Source of the DNA: Diphasiastrum complanatum
Taxonomy: Eukaryota; Streptophyta; Lycopodiopsida; Lycopodiales; Lycopodiaceae
Assembly: GCA_029204225.1 (NCBI GenBank)
Contig: CM055102.1
Coordinates: forward strand, 977,863-1,041,862
DNA: 64,000 nt
Direction: 5' to 3'
Numbering within the stretch: the first letter of the stretch is position 1; every line of letters starts with the position of its first letter. This document shows positions 11,622 to 22,680 of this stretch, piece by piece. The notes under the pieces were generated by a model. That model saw nothing but the letters and a program-made list of their open reading frames with translations, was not told the DNA's origin and made no database searches. A program made the position numbers and the translations under genes.

Positions 11622-12530
11622 CCTTTAGCAACCTGCTGGTTTTTTGGTTGCAGGTCAAGAAGACAAAGTGTGTCTTCTCAAAAAGGCTCTCTATGGACTA
11701 AAACAAGCTCCCAAGGATGTGGCATCAAAACATACACACATACTTTTGTGAGTGTGGGTTTTCTAATAGTCCTAGTGAATTTACGCTTTATGTCATGCAT
11801 ACATCTAAGTTTATCATCATCCTTTTGCTATATGTTGATGATATTATCATTACGGGTAGTAATGAACAATATATTGCAGTCTTAAAATCTAATCTTGTTT
11901 CAGTTTATGATACATCAGATTTAGGCCAATTGCATTTCTACCTTGGTCTTGAGTTTTTGCAAGGAAAGGCTTGAATCTTCATTATCCAACAGTGGTACAT
12001 TAAGCAGATTTTGAAGCATTTCAAAATGGAAGATTGCAAACCGGTTGCTACACCAATTGAGATGGGCCTGAATTTAAGAAATGAAAGTGGTGGTGAACCA
12101 TTTGATACTACACTATATTGTCAAGCGGTTGAAAGTCTCATTTACTTATGCAACTCAAGACCGGACATGTCTTATAGTGTAGTATAGTTTCCCTCATGAG
12201 TCAATTCATGCATGCTCCGTTGACATCACATTGGAAAGCATTGAAGAGGATCCTTCGATATCTTCAAGGAAGTAAAACACTTGGTTTGTTTTATCCTTCT
12301 AGTGATGATGCATGTTTGGCTGGCTTTTGTGACTCGGATTGGGGTGGAGATCAAGACACTAGACGCTCTACTGTGATCATTGCTTTTTCATTGGAAATTC
12401 TGTAGTTTCTTGGGTAAGCAAAAAGCAGCCCACCGTTGCTACATTCTCTAGTGAAGTAGAATATAGAGCAATGTTTTCAGCCACTACGGAGTGTATGTGG
12501 CTGAGACAATTACTTGTCGATATCCACCAG
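11622..12530 (+). pseudogene. Copia I reverse transcriptase C-terminus and RNase H
   Basis: The RT of I resumes after the A insertion: KKALYGLKQAP, then LLYVDDIIITGSN with the two catalytic Asp residues near 11836-11841, then the GQLHFYLGLEF block. After further stops and frame changes comes the connection region (HWKALKRILRYLQGSKTLG, 12229-12285) and RNase H (FCDSDWGGDQDTRRST, then SSEVEYRAM near 12450). Homology stops at about 12530 after LRQLLVDI, where an unrelated high-GC coding remnant begins. Family and orientation match the upstream halves. Several stops and frameshifts make it a dead copy older than A. Confidence 0.9.
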
Positions 12531-13343
12531 CCAGGGCCAAGCAACATCATCCAGAGAATCGCGTACGATATCTGCCAGCCGGGCCTTCCGAATACCGAAG
12601 TGGAGGAGAACATCAATGAATATTTATCCAAATATCCCCACGAGTCATCAAGAGGTGGCTGGCAGATATCATTCTCAGCTCAGACCATCAAGGGAAAAGA
12701 ACTGCAAACCTTACCCGCCCTCCAACCACAACCGGAGTGGCAACAACAGTTATTTGAGAGAGACCCTGCTGCCATCACGGCTTACGTGACGAGTCCACAA
12801 CAGTTACGGGTGAACGCGCATTTCCTACCATATCCAAGAAGATCCAAATGGGTGGAATGCGGCACTCCTCTGGACTAGAACACACTGCACAATTTCAACT
12901 GGCCAATCGTCAAATTTGAATGTGGGTGGACAACGGATGCAGACACCAGAAGGGCTCTCTCTGCATTCGCCAGTCACTACATCAATTGCCCCGATCCCAC
13001 AGTCCACATGGCAGCCACTTACATCCGGGACTTAGAATATTAAATGGGCATTGAAACAAAATGGATGATTTCCTTCCCTCCATTATTTTTTATCCAAATA
13101 AGATGCTCGCTTCCGACAAAGTTGAAGACCAGCTGCCAGTCGCTCGCGTATATTACCGAGCTGCATTCCTTGAAGATCACTGGACGAAACGATTCCAAGC
13201 ATGGGTGGATCAGGAATGGCTGACAGGAGTCCACAAGTCCTTCCACATGTCAAAGGACTCGATGAAACTGGACCGTCTCAACTTCATGGAAGATGTTACG
13301 GGCTATCTCATCCACGAGAGGCGGTCCAAGAGAACGCTATACT
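12531..13343 (+). pseudogene. Unidentified coding remnant just upstream of a Gypsy-type LTR
   Basis: One frame is open from the Copia junction to a TAG at 12876-12878. It continues in the same frame for about 55 codons to a TAA near 13040 (blocks include PIVKFECGWTTDADTRRAL and HMAATYIRDLEY). A second frame carries 94 residues from 13061 to 13345, including FLEDHWTKRFQAWVDQEWL and LNFMEDVTGYLIHERRSK. Base composition is visibly richer in G and C than the flanks. I do not recognise the protein. No zinc knuckle, protease, integrase or RT motif is present. It lies 50 bases before the LTR at 13392 in the position of the extra 3' ORF that Athila/Tat-type Gypsies carry after integrase, so an element-encoded 3' ORF is one reading. 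A captured host gene piece is another. Confidence 0.5.
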
Positions 13344-13391
13344 AAATCGGTAGAGTGCCGAGGGACCGGCACTACTTCAGGCCGTGGGTCC

Positions 13392-14035
13392 TGTTGGGGG
13401 TATTCCCAACAAATTGTAAATAAATAAAATCCTCCAATAAAATGTGTTGCGAGGGCATGGCATCCTGCGTGTATAAGCCCATGGCCCAATGAGCATGCAA
13501 TTGAAGTTGTAAACAAAATAAACTTGACTTGGGCCTTGTAATTAAAATAAAACTAGAGGCCGAAAAGTCATTTTTAAACTTAGAGATCACTTTTTAGAGT
13601 TGGGTCCAAATTGGGACTCACATGAATCTTGTGATTTCTAATGTACTTTTTGTGGACCCTTGGATCAAGTTGGGTATGATCATTGTGGATATTAGCCAAT
13701 AAGATTGAGGGGCAAAGGCCTTTCCCATTTTATAAAAAGGCACCATTTGTACACTATTTTGATGCTTAATGAGAAGGAGGAAACTCTACCATTTTTGGAA
13801 GAGAAGCATCCTCATTTGCTATTCACTACTTGCTATTGCTCTTGATTGTGTTTTCTATTGCTTTCTATTTCCATGTTTATTGTTTGCCATAGTGAATGTT
13901 TTTCCATTAGCAAGCATAAGGAGCATTTGAGCTAACCTCCACCCTCACTCTCTATCTCTCTCTTTCTCTTCCCTTCTCAATCTCTTCTTCTCGATTCCTT
14001 CTCTTCAACCAAAACTATGATGAATGTAGGTGTAG
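13392..14035 (+). repeat. Gypsy-type LTR of element O (3' or solo LTR)
   Basis: It starts TGTTGGGGGTATTCC and is similar along several blocks to the LTR of Gypsy C (37068-37806) and the short LTR of D (33015-33095). Shared features include AAAATGTGTTG...GAG, GGCATCCTGCGTGTAT, CCAATGAGCA and ACTCACATGAAT..TGTGA. A pyrimidine-rich CTCT stretch near the right end (13930-14000) parallels the CT-rich part of LTR C. The right edge is not exact. No target duplication or internal Gypsy sequence follows. Confidence 0.7.
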
Positions 14036-14404
14036 ATGAGTAGAGTTAAAGAGGAGTAGTATAGTGGTGAGTAGATTTAAAAGAGAAATTAGGAAATTAA
14101 CTAAAAGTAGCATCTATGCATAGTTAGGCACCTATCCAGTGATCTGGCCTTTGTTGACAGGCGGAAGGGCTATACTACGAGAGATCTTTGACCCCACAAA
14201 AGTACATACACATGAGAGGAAGTGCTTCTTGAAAAAAATAAGTAAAATTAAGCTCCTCTCCTCGGGTAGACAAAGAATAGAGCTAATTCAACTCGGGTAG
14301 AGAGATTTGAACAAGCAAGTCTCGCCATACAAAGATTGACTCAAAAACTCAACTTATATAATGATCATAAGGAGAAGTACATATAGAGTTTGTGGAGATC
14401 CCTC
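14036..14404. other. No recognisable feature
   Basis: AT-rich non-coding sequence between the O LTR and the 32-bp tandem repeat. I see no open frame or repeat partner. Confidence 0.5.
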
Positions 14405-14560
14405 CTTGCATGCTATTGGACCCCTATTCATAGCCTTTCAATTCTATTGGACCCCTAATCATAGTCTCCTCAATTCTTTTGGACCCCTATTCATTACCTC
14501 CTTAATCTTATTGGACCCCTCGTGAAGAGTTCTTCATTCCTATTGGACCCCTTGACCAGA
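14405..14560. repeat. Tandem repeat, five units of about 32 bp
   Basis: The core ATTGGACCCCT (once TTTGGACCCCT) recurs at 14415, 14446, 14478, 14510 and 14542, a spacing of 31-32 bases. The spacers are similar but diverged. It is a minisatellite-like block of unknown role. Confidence 0.85.
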
Positions 14561-14833
14561 ATCAACCTTTGACTCCGTCACTCATCAAATTACTTTATTA
14601 CAAGTGTCAAATTCCTATTCATGTGCCTATCTAGCTCAAGATTGCATCATGACATACTTTTGGTTCAATAGAGGCATTACATGTGGATTTTGCCAATTTG
14701 TCATCTATGCCAATTTTTGGCCCTATCACAACTCTACACAAAGAAGCTTGACATAAAAACTTTATGAAACCCCTAAAGCTATGATAAGCTATTTTACACA
14801 TGTGGGAACATGCTCCACACATGTGAAATGTAC
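14561..14833 (-). repeat. Probable 3' LTR region of Copia F (partial)
   Basis: On the minus strand this contains a paired CACATGTG-type motif (ACACATGTGTGGAGC...CCACATGTG) like that in LTR G at 17820-17852. It lies downstream of the coding remains of F. Exact ends and a polypurine tract could not be fixed. Confidence 0.4.
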
Positions 14834-16860
14834 TCACAAACATAAAAGACATAAAATTGCCACATTATGCAAAACTAGTATTGCCATTTTTGAACTTTGA
14901 GATGTAGAAATCTCAATAAAGCAAGATAGTGCATCAAGCAATGGAAGAGAGGCATAAGTGAGAATGTTAAAGAGAGTACCACCTGAAAATTGCCTCTCCT
15001 TACCATAAAAGATGAGCCATAAGGACTTGGCTATCCATCTTGAAGATCCCCTTAAAATCATATGTTGAGGAGGCTCCTCCTCAAACCTGGACCCTTCACA
15101 TCTTGATAATCTTCAATAGATATGATCTGAGATGCATCTTGAGATGTCTTGAGCTCAACCCCTTCCAAGGTTGAATGTAGATCTTCATTAAATATGACTT
15201 CTTTGCTCTTAATCACTTTTGAAATAGAGAGTACAATGGCTTTATAGGCCTCCTTGGTGGATAAGCATCCAACCATCATCCATAAGCTTGGATCATTCAT
15301 CCTCCTTGTTTCCAAGGGAATATGTGCAAAGCAAGAACCTCCAAAGGCACTAAGGTAATCATCCTTAGGCTTCTTAGATAATACTTCATATGGTGTATTT
15401 CTTCCAAGAGCTTCAATACTCCTCAAAGCTTTGATTTTCAATGAGAACTCCATCTCAACATATGCTTTGAATAATAGGAAATAATCATGCACCATAAACC
15501 TCTAAGAAAGAAGACATGTGAATCTTGTGTGATCATCCTCCTTTGAAGACTTGGATGCATAAGCAACATCAAGAGATTTTCACTCTCTCTTGTGTTTAAC
15601 CTGTAGATGCCTTCATGTCTAGATCCATATGCAAGGATCTCACCATCCTTCTTGATCACACAATTGTCAATATGGAAATTGACATCAAGACCACCATCAA
15701 GTAATTTTCCAACACTTATAAGATTCTTTGTAATCTTGGGAACAAAAAGAACCTCTTGAAGAGATAGAACTTTTGATGATGCAAGCTTCAAGGGAATGGT
15801 CCCTACTCCTTCAATTTTGCACTCTTGATCACTTGCAATATATCTGGACTTCTTGATTTCTTCATAAGGCGTAATAGGTGAAAAGGAATTCTTGGAGCTA
15901 CACATATGTGAAGATGCTCCACTATTAGTATACCAAGAGTCATCCATGTTGAAGGTGGAATTTTGATGCCATAAGTGAGCATTCTCCATCACTTGCAATA
16001 AAGTCTTCTTTCTCATGAGAAATGTTGGCTTGCTTGGATTGATTCTTCTTCTTGAAGCAATTGGTGGCATAGTGGCCTTTCTTGCCACAAAAGAAGCACT
16101 TAACGTCTTTTTTCTTCTTTTTTGAAGTAGAATATTGAGAGGAATCATCATCCTCTTCATCTTGGTCTTTTGCTTTATCTTTAGAAAACTATTGGTGCTG
16201 CTTTTTTCTCCTATCTTTGTGCTTGGCAAATAAAACTTTGTCTTCAACATTATGATTGAGTGACAATTTGTCCACCCTTAATAGCTTCTTCTCATACCTT
16301 GATTCTTCAGCCATTAGCACTCCTTGCAAAGCCTCCAAAGTAGGTAGCTTCTCTTTGATGGCACAAGATTGAACAAGGTTCTCATACTCATCTCTCAAGC
16401 CATTAAGTATGACTTGGACTAGCTCACTTTGATTTATAGATCCTCCAATGCAAGCAAGCTCTCTATGAGTATCCTTCACTCCCAGAACATAATTAGTAGC
16501 ACTCTCATCACCCTTTTGAGAACTTTGGAAGATTTGATTTCAAAAAGTGAGGAGCCTAGAGGTATTTTTGGCTGCATAAATAGCTTTGAGAGTATCCCAA
16601 GCTTGCTTGGCCGAGTTGCAATCACCAATCTCTCTCAAAATATCATTAGAGACATTCATCTTGATAAGGTGGAGAGCCATCCTAGCTCTCTTCTTGTAAT
16701 TTTGTACTTCTTGAAGGACTTGAAGCTCCTCCTCAATCCCAAGTACTATGTCAATCACATCTTGGAGTATCAAGATTGACTCCATTCTAACATACTAAAT
16801 AGAATAGTTGGAGGTAGATAGCCTTTCACTAGATTCCAATAGGTAGGAACCCATAGATGC
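14834..16860 (-). pseudogene. Copia F gag-protease-integrase remnant
   Basis: Read on the minus strand from the ATG near 16860 it gives Gag (MASMGSYLLESSERLSTSNY, then a stop, then RMESILILQDV; later LREIGDCNSAKQAWDTL). A frameshift lies at about 16545 after the SRLLT block. Next come a second gag block (QVILNGLRDEYENLVQSC), a CCHC knuckle (CFFCGKKGHYATNC), a protease with NSGASSHM instead of DSGASSHM, the pre-integrase region (LLSVG-type motif as NLISVGKLL), and an integrase C-terminal piece (NTPYEVLSKKPK, then CFAHIPLETRR). The integrase core and all of RT are absent. Loss of the protease Asp, stops and frameshifts show a dead copy. The last 230 bases have no recognised domain. Confidence 0.85.
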
Positions 16861-17205
16861 CATGTAATAGTGAAGAATACTTGTAATGAGACACTAAAAT
16901 GTTGCTTCTCTCTCACTATAGGATCCTTTAAAGGTGTGCTGCCAGCTTCTATGCAAGATCTTGCCACAAACTGAGATATGGACCTCACTAGCTTTTCCAA
17001 TCTCTCTTAATCTAGATCAATCTCACATCAATTGATGAAGTATGGGTTAAGTTTGGGTGAAGCTATCTTTGACACGTGGGAAACACTCCAAGAATCCACA
17101 AATCACTCAAATACAAGCCAATTGTATGAAAGAATGTGGCTATGACCTCAAATTGATAACTAGATCTCAAGAAAGTGTGATTGGCAAGCCTAGAAGTGAG
17201 ATTTT
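16861..17205 (-). other. Leader of Copia F (5' part lost)
   Basis: Upstream of the F gag on the minus strand. It shares the CTCTCTCACTATAGGA block with the leader of P (near 17706-17721). No primer-binding site is present before P sequence begins, so F's 5' LTR is missing. Confidence 0.45.
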
Positions 17206-17208
17206 TGA

Positions 17209-17633
17209 TCAAACAAGCATCATAGATTCATAAATAAAAGTGTCCAACCAGGTTGGGTGCCCTACCCACCTTGATTCAATTGAAAAGATATGATTTCTAA
17301 GAGTAAGTAGTCTTGATGTGATCTTTGCTTCAAAAATGTTCTTAAGAGTTTTCCAGGTATGCTTGGCTAAGGTACATGAGCTTATTTTTTTCAACATCTC
17401 ATTAGAGATGTTCAATGAACTTATTTTCATTTGATGATATGAAGAGCAATCTTTGCTCTCTTCTTGAATCTCTGAGCATCATCATAAGCTTTAGATTCAA
17501 CTTCAATTCCTAATACTATGTCCATTACACCATATAGAACCAACAAAGATTCTATCCTATCCTTCCAAACTGAATAGTTGAAAGTATCTAGTCTCTCACT
17601 AGCTTCAAAGAGAAAATCTCCTAGAGATGTCAT
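17209..17633 (-). pseudogene. Copia P gag N-terminal fragment
   Basis: Minus-strand frame: MTSLGDFLFEASERLDTFNY, SVWKDRIESLLVLYGVMDI, then, after a stop, NISNEMLKKISSCTLAKHTW and LTLRNHIFS. This is the first third of a Gag related to F and G but clearly a different copy. Homology ends near 17280, just after the LRNxIF block. About 130 bases of its leader follow to 17764, where LTR G begins on the other strand. Confidence 0.8.
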
Positions 17634-17764
17634 GTATGTGAAGACTTCTTGTAAATGGACAAAAATATGTTTGAGCTTGTTCCAAACAAACTAAATGTTG
17701 CTACTCTCTCTCACTATAGGAGTTTTCAAAGGTGAACTACCAAGTCCTATGTGAAATCTTACAC

Positions 17765-18719
17765 TGTGAAAAATGCAAAAAACATGCTTGGTCAAGGCCA
17801 AATCTGTATATAGAATGATTACACATGTGTGGAGCCTGTTTCCACATGTGAAATAAATGTACTTTTCATATAGTATAATCATATAGCTTGTACATATAGT
17901 TTAAGTCAAGTTCTATTGGCTAAAAAGGCCAAAATCATGTTTTTTAGACATATGCCACATAGCATCAATCTAGAGATTGCATGAGCCACATCATGAGATT
18001 AGGTGTCAAATCCCATGTGTAGAGGTCTTCTCACATGTGTGGAATAGTGGATCATTTTAGGATACATTCTTGGTCCAATTTTGCAGATTCCACATGTTAT
18101 AAATATTTGATGGGGTTGATCCAAAACTAAGCCCGAATTAGCAAGTTTTTGGAAACTAGCTAATTTTGATGTGGCGAGTTGGATAGGATAGGTATACTCA
18201 AAATTTATGGACAAAAACTTGTTGTGGATTGCAAGGGTACTTTTCAAATGTGCTGGAATGTACAGTACCAATTTTGGAGTCTTATGTTTCAGTTTGATGC
18301 TAAATCTCCCAATTTAGCAAGTTTGTGAAAACTAGCTAATTTTGAGGTAGAGATTTTGAATTGACAACTAGATTCAATTTTTTTGTACCAAAACTTGTAG
18401 GCTGTAGTTGTACCTTCCACATGTGTGTTGCCGTATAGATCCATTTTTGGTTGATACTGTTCTCGATGTACTTTATTATTGACAACTATTACCAGTTGTA
18501 ACTAGCCGTAGGCTAGTCTAGTAGTCTACTCCTAAATTTTTTTTTTCTCTCTATCAGGGTTCAGGGTTTATATGTATATTTTATATTCAGTATGAAGTTA
18601 GTGTGATTGAGTGATATTGTGTGTTCTTCTTCTGCCTCCCTACTTGGTGATTGCTTATGGTGAATGCTTGATGCTACATATCTGATTCTTGACAGTTCAC
18701 ACATGCTAAAAACTTCACA
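17765..18719 (+). repeat. 5' LTR of Copia G
   Basis: Begins TGTGAAAAATGC and ends AACTTCACA directly before a perfect primer site, giving a 955-bp LTR with TGTGAA/TTCACA inverted ends. The TGTGAAA start resembles LTRs A, B and E. It contains several CACATGTG motifs (near 17824, 18018 and 18419). No partner LTR is seen, because the element is cut near 19820. Confidence 0.75.
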
Positions 18720-18731
18720 TGGTATCAGAGC
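18720..18731 (+). other. Primer-binding site of Copia G
   Basis: TGGTATCAGAGC, adjacent to the LTR end. Initiator tRNA-Met type. Confidence 0.9.
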
Positions 18732-19479
18732 TTCATGCTTTGAAGAGGTGAGGGTGTATACATCAGATCTTTAGTGCTTTTGCTTATAGAAACTCGGATT
18801 TGGGAGAGGGAACTCGTTGAGAGACAAGCTATCTGTGGATCAAAATGAGCCTGATCTGCTCCAGTGGAACCGTGTACGGATAGAGACCTCACACGTGTGA
18901 AATCAGCCCTCATTAATGAGTGCTACTTCTCAAGGAATAATCCAAATTTGATGTTCTATAGCTTGTTGGATAGGTATTGAAGAGTAGAATGTGTTGCTCG
19001 TGTTTCTAAATCAATTTGATTTATCTTTAGAAGACTTTTAGGCAATCAGAGAGTTTGAGAGAGTACTCAACTCGTGGGATATGCCAAAGTGAGCACACAT
19101 CAGTTCTTTTCACCATTTTCATCAATTTTCACTGTCAATCAAGTAGAATTGGATAGAAGCGAGGGTTCTGAGGTCTTATACTTTTCATTTTACACAAATT
19201 ATTGTGTTTGAGTTGAAAGTAAGTTCCTAGAGAGTTTATCAGTACTTTGAAACTCGTGGGAGAGATAGACTTTGTACTTGCATGTGCTTCTTTCTTGTGA
19301 CTGAAGCAAGATCCAAATTCAAGATAGATTGATTTTCTGTGTTGAGAATTTGTTCTCACATCTGTTGCTAGATTTCATAGGTTGGATCAACATCAGTGTT
19401 AGATCCTAGATTGAGATAGTAAGCACCATCCTTTCAACTCCATTTTTTTTTATCATTACTAGAATTTCTCATAGAGAAG
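18732..19479 (+). other. Leader of Copia G
   Basis: About 750 non-coding bases between primer site and gag ATG. A CACACGTGTGAAA motif lies near 18890, the same palindrome as in LTRs A, B and E. Confidence 0.65.
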
Positions 19480-19820
19480 ATGTCTTTATCTGACTCACAT
19501 TTCTTGGAGCACAGTGAGAGATTAACATCTTCCAATTATGCAATGTGGAAGATCAGAATGGAATCATTATTGATTCTACAAGATGTAATGGATATTGTGA
19601 GTGGAGCTGAAGAAGAACCTGCTGCACCTAATGAAGTTGCAACATTTCACAAAAGATCCAGAATTGCCCTTCATCATTATAAAAATGAATATAACCAATG
19701 AATGTTAAGAGAGATCAGTACATGCACTACTGCCAAGGAAGCTTGGGATACTCTAAAAACAATCTATGAAATCAAGAATACTTCTAGATTGCTTACACTT
19801 AGAAACCAAATATTTCTAAG
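19480..19820 (+). pseudogene. Copia G gag N-terminal fragment
   Basis: Reads MSLSDSHFLEHSERLTSSNY, then AMWKIRMESLLILQDVMDIV, then, after one in-frame stop at 19699-19701, MLREISTCTTAKEAWDTLK and TLRNQIF. It is the same Gag type as F and P. Homology stops at about 19820 after LRNQIF, and sequence leading into repeat R1 follows. No later gag or pol of this element is seen. Confidence 0.82.
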
Positions 19821-19871
19821 TTATTGTTTGTGTTTGTTTTCGTTCTTAGAGCTATTTTTGTTTCTCACACA

Positions 19872-20910
19872 TGACACACCCTCTTTCTCCAACAAGGAGG
19901 TCTCTGAGAAGACGAGATGATGAAAACTGAGAGCTGAGAAGTAGTAGTTAAGAATGACAAGCAAGAACTGTGTAAGTCTCATGGTGAATCCCGAGAGATG
20001 GAATGACCATGTAGGAACTAGTATTTCTAGGCAAAGTAATAAATGCAAGTAGACCCCTCTTAAAGAAAGTAGAGTGAGCCACCTTTTGATGGTGATCTCT
20101 AGTGGAGAGCATTATTCCACTTGTAATTTGTAAAATGTGAACATGCCACTAGGATGCCACCTAAGGAGCTCTCTTGCTTATTTAAGAGACTCTCTCTTTG
20201 AGAAGAGGAGCTTTTGGTTTAATGCATCTACTCCATGTCCAAATGAGAAGAGCCTCCATGAATTTGGTGCATCCTTTGAGATCTTTGATCATGATTATTT
20301 TATTGAGTGATTCTCTTATGATCATGCCCTTCCATCCCTTGTGTGTGGTTGTGGATTAGTGGAGGATTAGTTTTCCTTCTTTCCTTGTTGTGGATTAGAT
20401 TTCTTTTCTAGCTTGTGGATTAATATAGGAATCAACATTTAGGTAACTATAGAGGCTAGAAATGTGGTGTAAATTTTGCAGATTCTTGACATTCTAGTTC
20501 TTGATGTTCTTGGGATGTCCAAGAATCAAAAAATGAGTGTCTCTTGATTTTTGGACTTCTGAAATGTTGTTAGATTAGTTTCTTGTTTCAGTTCTATGGA
20601 TTAATGCAAGTGTAGAGTAGTTTTAGTTGGTAAGGATCTGATTCAAATTCGTTTTGTAGTATTAAAGTAGGATTTCATGGCATTTCAATCACTGTTCAAC
20701 GGTTCTGCATGCTGATTTTATGATTGAACATTTTGGCATGCATGATTGACTGATTGTGGTCATTTATGCATGTGCTTTTAGTGCAAGAGTGACCAATCCG
20801 AGTGTCCTCTAATAGGCAGGAAACTTAGTAAACATAGATCCATCATTCTATCTGATATGGGCATTGTAATAAACAAGAAACATCTAATAAATGCCCAATA
20901 AGACATTCTG
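19872..20910 (+). repeat. Dispersed repeat R1, copy 1
   Basis: About 1 kb that is clearly similar, in the same orientation, to 56388-57415. Shared blocks include GAGGTCT.TGAGAAGA.GAG, AAGAACTGTGTAAG, CATGGTGAATCCC, GGAATGACCATGTAGGAACT and GTAGACCCCTCTTAAAGAAA. Shared features also include a TGCTTATTTAAGAGACTC stretch and GATGTTCTTGGGATGTCC. No coding frame is conserved. It could be a solo LTR or a non-autonomous element that interrupted Copia G. Confidence 0.85.
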
Positions 20911-21084
20911 ATTACATTGTGACAAATTACGAAAAATCGTTTTTTTGATAAAGACTAGCAGCAATAAGCACTTGGTTTTACACAAGCAAACAAAAATCTA
21001 CGCTTTTCCAAGTGAGATCAAGGATGCCAATGCGGAAGCGGAGCGACATCATTCAATATGAGTTGTAGTGGCACCTGCAACATC

Positions 21085-21419
21085 TAATCAAAAGAAAAAA
21101 CATTAGCCTTACACAAAACTGACTCTAGTTTCCCGTCATTGTTCTTTGTGTATTAGTCGCCTTTTTCCCGTTGCACAGTGTCTTCCTTCACGCTACAGAC
21201 CTTCGCATTTTGCCAAAAAGACACTTCCACAACTTTAAGGGCAAGTGTCACTTTTTCAAGGGTGGGTCTCGCTTTTTCTTGAAAGGCGAAAAATGCGACA
21301 GTTGGCTAAAAAACTTTTCTAAGGCATTTGGAGACAGTGTCGCTTTTTATCAAAAGGCGAAAAATGCGACAATGTCGCTTTTTTTGGAAGGGCAGAAAAG
21401 CCGACTTTAGGGTAGAAAC
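21085..21419 (+). repeat. Dispersed repeat R2, copy 1
   Basis: Matches 34570-35060 in the same orientation (AATCAAAAGAAAAA.CATTA, CTAGTTT.CCGTCATTGT, CAGACCTTCGCATTTTGC). It holds several diverged units built on GTGTCGCTTTTT and AAAAATGCGACA, which are partly reverse complements of each other and could fold. It ends where LTR E begins. Confidence 0.8.
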
Positions 21420-22051
21420 TGTGAAAGTTTTTAGATCATTAAGATCCAATCAACTTGAAAAATCTTTGGTTAGAAAGATAAATACACTACCAATCTCACC
21501 AATGTAGAAAAATTAGCATCTACACACAAAATGAGATGCAAACACTAACTTGAATGAAATGATAAAGTACTGTTGTTGTCCGCACAAAATCAGCCAGCTA
21601 CTGTATTTCACACGTGTGGATCCAAAAATAACAAATATAGATCATTCTACACATAAAATTGCATGCAATCACAAGTATAGTGCACCAATGGATAGTAGAA
21701 CCCAAGAGAACCATGTATAAGCATGAAATGAGATAGAGAAGAGAGAAGATATGTCTCTCCATGAGTTACATCCTTTTATAGTAGGTCCAAATCCTATTTG
21801 GCCACTTGGCTTTTCCACCAAAATGCTAACCCTACTATTTTTAGTCTAGATTCAAAGTAACCAACATTCAAATTTGAATCTACTCAAACTTGACTTCTAA
21901 CTTTCCCACACTTTCAAAAAGTGTTTATTCAAATGAAATTTAGACTAATGAACTTTGAAAAGTCAAACTCTAAGTCTACAAACAAAGTGGGCCTCAATAT
22001 GCCAAATATGGAAATATAGCAAATATGATCAAACTAGTTGAATCTTTCACA
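21420..22051 (-). repeat. 3' LTR of Copia E
   Basis: 632 bp, plus-strand ends TGTGAAAG and CTTTCACA, giving 8-base inverted termini. It contains TTTCACACGTGTGGATCC near 21607. The RNase H of E ends against it on the minus strand. Confidence 0.85.
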
Positions 22052-22680
22052 CTCTCTCTTCAACTAGTCTTAGCATGGACTTTGATAACACTCCAAGTGA
22101 TGTCCTATGCTTCATGAACAAGTCCTTTCCCAATGCTTTGGTGAAGATATCAGCTACAAATTCCCTTGAGAACACATGTTGAAGCTCCACCTCCTTTGCA
22201 ATGACTTGCTCCCTCACAAAATGATATTGCACCTCAATATGCTTGCTCCTATCATGAAAGATAGGATTGGTTGTCAATCTTTGGGTGATTGATTGTCAAA
22301 AAAGATGATTGGGCTCTCTGAAAAATACAGCAAGTGAAGATCCTTGATCATCCTCTTGATCCATACCATCTTCTTTGTACAATGTGTAAGAGCTTTGTAC
22401 TCGGCCTCACTAGATGACAATGAGATAGTGGCTTGTTTCTTCGACATCCATAATATAGCTCCATCACCTATGAAAATACAATGAGCACTAATGGACTTCC
22501 TATCCATTACATCTCCATCATAGTCCAAATCTGAAAATCCAAAAGATTAGGTGAAGATCCCTCATACATTATGCCAAAATCTTGAGTTCCAATGATGTAC
22601 CTCAAAACCCGCTTTCCTAGCTTGCACTGCTCCTCACTAGGATAGTAATTTGGCTTTACATAGTTTGAACTCTACAATGG
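22052..22680 (-). pseudogene. Copia E RNase H and connection region (3' end of pol)
   Basis: The minus strand encodes a piece of the connection (LGKRVLRYI, near 22590-22625), then RNase H: MDRKSISAHC, ISLSSSEAEYKAL with the catalytic Glu, FFDNQSP, and, after a frame change near 22275, NPIFHDRSKHIEV and EVELQHV, ending VEERV. It is close to the same part of B. As in B, the polypurine tract (GAAGAGAGAG on the minus strand) is coding and the stop codon is read from the LTR. The RT core and everything upstream are missing. Above 22680 the sequence is no longer Copia. Confidence 0.87.
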
